A stretch of 6,390 bases of DNA, from positions 1-6,390 of the forward strand of contig JAIRTN010000168.1 in NCBI GenBank assembly GCA_031254905.1, written 5' to 3'. Origin of the DNA: Coriobacteriales bacterium (GTDB lineage: Bacteria > Actinomycetota > Coriobacteriia > Coriobacteriales > UBA8131). Positions 5,084 through 6,390 of the stretch are shown piece by piece. The notes beneath the pieces are model-generated. The model was not told the origin of the DNA, made no database searches, and was given only the letters and a program-made list of their open reading frames with translations. Numbering within the stretch: the stretch's first letter is position 1; each line of letters starts with the position of its first letter. The position numbers were made by a program, and so were the translations under genes.

Positions 5084-6205
5084 AACATCTCCGTCATAGG
5101 CGCCGGCTCCTGGGGCAGCGCCATCGCGTGGCTACTCGGCGAAAAAGGCCACACCGTCCGCCTCTGGGCGCGCAGCCCGCAGTTGGTAAGCACCCTCAAC
5201 GCAAGCCACCGCAACCCCCGCTACCTCCAAGACATCACCTTCGCCCCCACAGTCACCGCGAGCACCAGCCTCGCCGAAACCCTTGCCAACACCGAGGCGG
5301 TCGTACTCGTCACGCCCTCGGCAGTCGTCAGCAACATGGCGCAGCAAATTGCGCCCCTCATCAGCCAAGACACGCCGGTCGTCCTGCTCTCCAAGGGCCT
5401 TGAGCCCACCCAAGGCTCCCTCCTTCTCGACGTATTAGCAAGCGATTTATATAATGGGGAGCCGGACGAGTCCGCCTCCCTCGACGCCGCCCCTGCTCCC
5501 GGCACGGCAGGCGCCCTTATCCCCAATCCCGCAAATCAAATCGGCCCTTCAGAACACTTCGGATGGCCCGACAACTTCGGCTCGCACGGGCGCCTTGCCG
5601 TGCTCTCCGGTCCCAACCACGCCGAGGAGGTCGTGCGCAGCATCCCCTCCGCAACCGTCGTCGCCTCACTCTCGCAAGAAACCGCGGACTTCTTCCAAAC
5701 CCTTTTCGCCACGCCCACCTTCCGCGTCTATACCTCACGCGACACGATAGGCGTACAGCTCTGCGGCGCGGCCAAAAACATCATCGCCATCGCCTGCGGC
5801 CTCGCAACCGGCCTCGGCTTCGGCGACAACACCACTTCCATGCTCATGACGCGTGGGCTCGCGGAGATAAGCCGCTTGGCGGCCAGCCTCGGCGGCGACC
5901 CCCTCACCTGCATGGGACTCGCTGGCATGGGCGACCTCATCGCCACCTGCACTTCAACCCACTCGCGCAACCGCGCCTTCGGCCTCGAACTCGCAGGCGG
6001 CGGCACGCTTGAGGCATACCAAGAGCGCACCCACATGGTTGTCGAGGGCGCGATTGCCTGCAAAACCGTCACCAATCTGGCCTACGCGCATAACGTCGAC
6101 ATGCCCATCAGCATGGTCGTACGCAACATCGTCTGGGACCGACAACCCCTCGACGAAGCCGTCACCTCCCTCATCGACCGCTCCTTCAAACCCGAATTCC
6201 CCTAA
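5081..6205 (+). CDS. gpsA: Glycerol-3-phosphate dehydrogenase [NAD(P)+] GpsA
   Basis: GpsA is a cytoplasmic enzyme that reduces dihydroxyacetone phosphate to sn-glycerol 3-phosphate with NAD(P)H, feeding PlsY. The 374-residue product opens with the Rossmann dinucleotide loop GAGSWG (7-12). It continues with SKGLE (104-108), LSGPNHAEEV (175-184), the catalytic Lys232 in GAAKNIIAIACG, and GLAGMGDLIATCTSTHSRNRAFG-type residues around Asp285, Asn297 and Arg298. The start is fixed by the Rossmann strand MNISVIGAG and a strong AGGAG site. Family members are usually 330-340 residues. The surplus is an Ala/Pro/Asp/Gly-rich insert at about 124-170, between the helix after SKGLE and the strand carrying LSGPNHAEE. 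The insert begins in an unusually AT-rich patch with two TTA codons. The gene is set apart from plsY by a repeat-bearing 120-bp spacer and followed by a strong hairpin, so it may be the last gene of the unit or have its own promoter. Confidence 0.98.
   Translation: MNISVIGAGSWGSAIAWLLGEKGHTVRLWARSPQLVSTLNASHRNPRYLQDITFAPTVTASTSLAETLANTEAVVLVTPSAVVSNMAQQIAPLISQDTPVVLLSKGLEPTQGSLLLDVLASDLYNGEPDESASLDAAPAPGTAGALIPNPANQIGPSEHFGWPDNFGSHGRLAVLSGPNHAEEVVRSIPSATVVASLSQETADFFQTLFATPTFRVYTSRDTIGVQLCGAAKNIIAIACGLATGLGFGDNTTSMLMTRGLAEISRLAASLGGDPLTCMGLAGMGDLIATCTSTHSRNRAFGLELAGGGTLEAYQERTHMVVEGAIACKTVTNLAYAHNVDMPISMVVRNIVWDRQPLDEAVTSLIDRSFKPEFP
5427..5455 (+). promoter_or_regulatory. Promoter-like sequence inside gpsA
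   Basis: TATAAT at 5450-5455 is a perfect -10 consensus. TCGACG at 5427-5432 matches the -35 consensus at four of six positions with a 17-bp gap. It is in an AT-rich patch within GC-rich coding DNA, at the start of the GpsA insert. No gene start follows that would need it, so it may be a chance match or a spurious promoter. Confidence 0.25.
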
Positions 6206-6210
6206 CCCCA

Positions 6211-6241
6211 CACGCGAGGCGGCTTCTCGCCGCCCGCGGTG
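6211..6241 (+). terminator. GC-rich hairpin just after gpsA, no T-tract
   Basis: Six bases after the gpsA stop, CGCG (6213-6216), a bulged A and GGCGG (6218-6222) pair with CCGCC (6230-6234) and CGCG (6235-6238) around a seven-base loop CTTCTCG. CA (6211-6212) can pair with TG (6240-6241) past a bulged G. The stem is long and nearly all G-C. No T-run follows, so it is a hairpin-only terminator candidate, a form proposed for Actinobacteria, or a 3'-end stabiliser. Confidence 0.5.
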
Positions 6242-6284
6242 ACACCTGCACCGGGCTATACGCCCCAGCGCAACCCCCCCCCAC

Positions 6285-6317
6285 GTCATTGGACGGCCAT
6301 CTATCGATGGCATCTGA
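6285..6317. repeat. Diverged, shorter copy of the intergenic repeat (copy 2)
   Basis: GTCATT (6285-6290), ATCTA (6299-6303) and GATGGCATCTGA (6306-6317) occur in the same order and orientation as in the plsY-gpsA spacer (4991-4996, 5014-5018, 5027-5038), with shorter spacings. Similar CCCT-AAAA-CCC sequence follows both copies. In this copy GCCATC (6296-6301) and GATGGC (6306-6311) make a 6-bp stem with a TATC loop. Confidence 0.5.
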
Positions 6318-6348
6318 GCGCCCTTAAAATCCCTTCCCTCCATCACTA

Positions 6349-6372
6349 CCACGCCCACAGCCACGCCCACAG
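6349..6372 (+). repeat. 12-bp tandem repeat near the right edge
   Basis: CCACGCCCACAG occurs twice without a gap (6349-6360, 6361-6372) and then decays into CCGCCCTG. It may continue past the window or be the edge of a coding repeat. The rest of 6318-6390 is C-rich with no gene I can support on either strand. Confidence 0.6.
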
Positions 6373-6390
6373 CCGCCCTGCACCCCCCAA

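Noticed and set aside
5954..6370. Leftward gene entering from the right edge
   Set aside because: Two thirds of it is antisense to gpsA; the rest crosses the terminator hairpin and repeat, and no domain is visible.

Overview
This window looks like part of a bacterial core-genome cluster and contains no mobile element. Five complete genes lie head to tail on the + strand: ispH (isoprenoid synthesis), a PDZ/radical-SAM-like/DUF512 protein of unknown function, der (ribosome-assembly GTPase), plsY and gpsA (first steps of phospholipid synthesis). DNA is GC-rich, with codons ending mostly in C and two GTG starts. The gene order and the ACYGVERAL-type N-terminus of IspH fit a high-GC actinobacterium of the class Coriobacteriia (Eggerthellales or relatives). 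The order DUF512-der-plsY-gpsA is also known from Clostridia, so the taxonomic guess is an inference.

Layout. Positions 1-149 hold the start of a divergent, leftward gene, probably for a membrane or exported protein, cut by the window edge. Positions 150-326 are the divergent spacer, with a 10-bp palindrome and a TACAAT box placed so that ispH could be transcribed without a leader. ispH (327-1232) and the DUF512 gene (1229-2806) overlap by 4 bases. der (2810-4168) follows after 3 bases and plsY (4211-4960) after 42. These four are probably one operon. A 120-base spacer with direct repeats and a REP-like palindrome separates plsY from gpsA (5081-6205). After gpsA come a strong GC hairpin, a second diverged copy of the same intergenic repeat, and a short tandem repeat at the right edge. 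I see no gene in 6206-6390.

How the genes fit together. GpsA reduces dihydroxyacetone phosphate to sn-glycerol 3-phosphate, and PlsY acylates that product to lysophosphatidic acid, so these neighbours catalyse consecutive steps. IspH supplies the isoprenoid precursors used for undecaprenyl phosphate and quinones. Der matures the 50S ribosomal subunit. The DUF512 protein is the one real unknown; its steady position next to der makes a link to ribosome assembly or RNA/protein modification a reasonable but untested idea.

No clearly new biological system is visible. The points most worth a second look are: low-complexity inserts or tails in all five complete proteins; a possible leaderless ispH transcript; a change of strand composition inside ispH at the insert; two copies of an intergenic repeat flanking gpsA; a tiny reading frame that could couple der to plsY; and a repeat-built N-terminal extension on the DUF512 protein.
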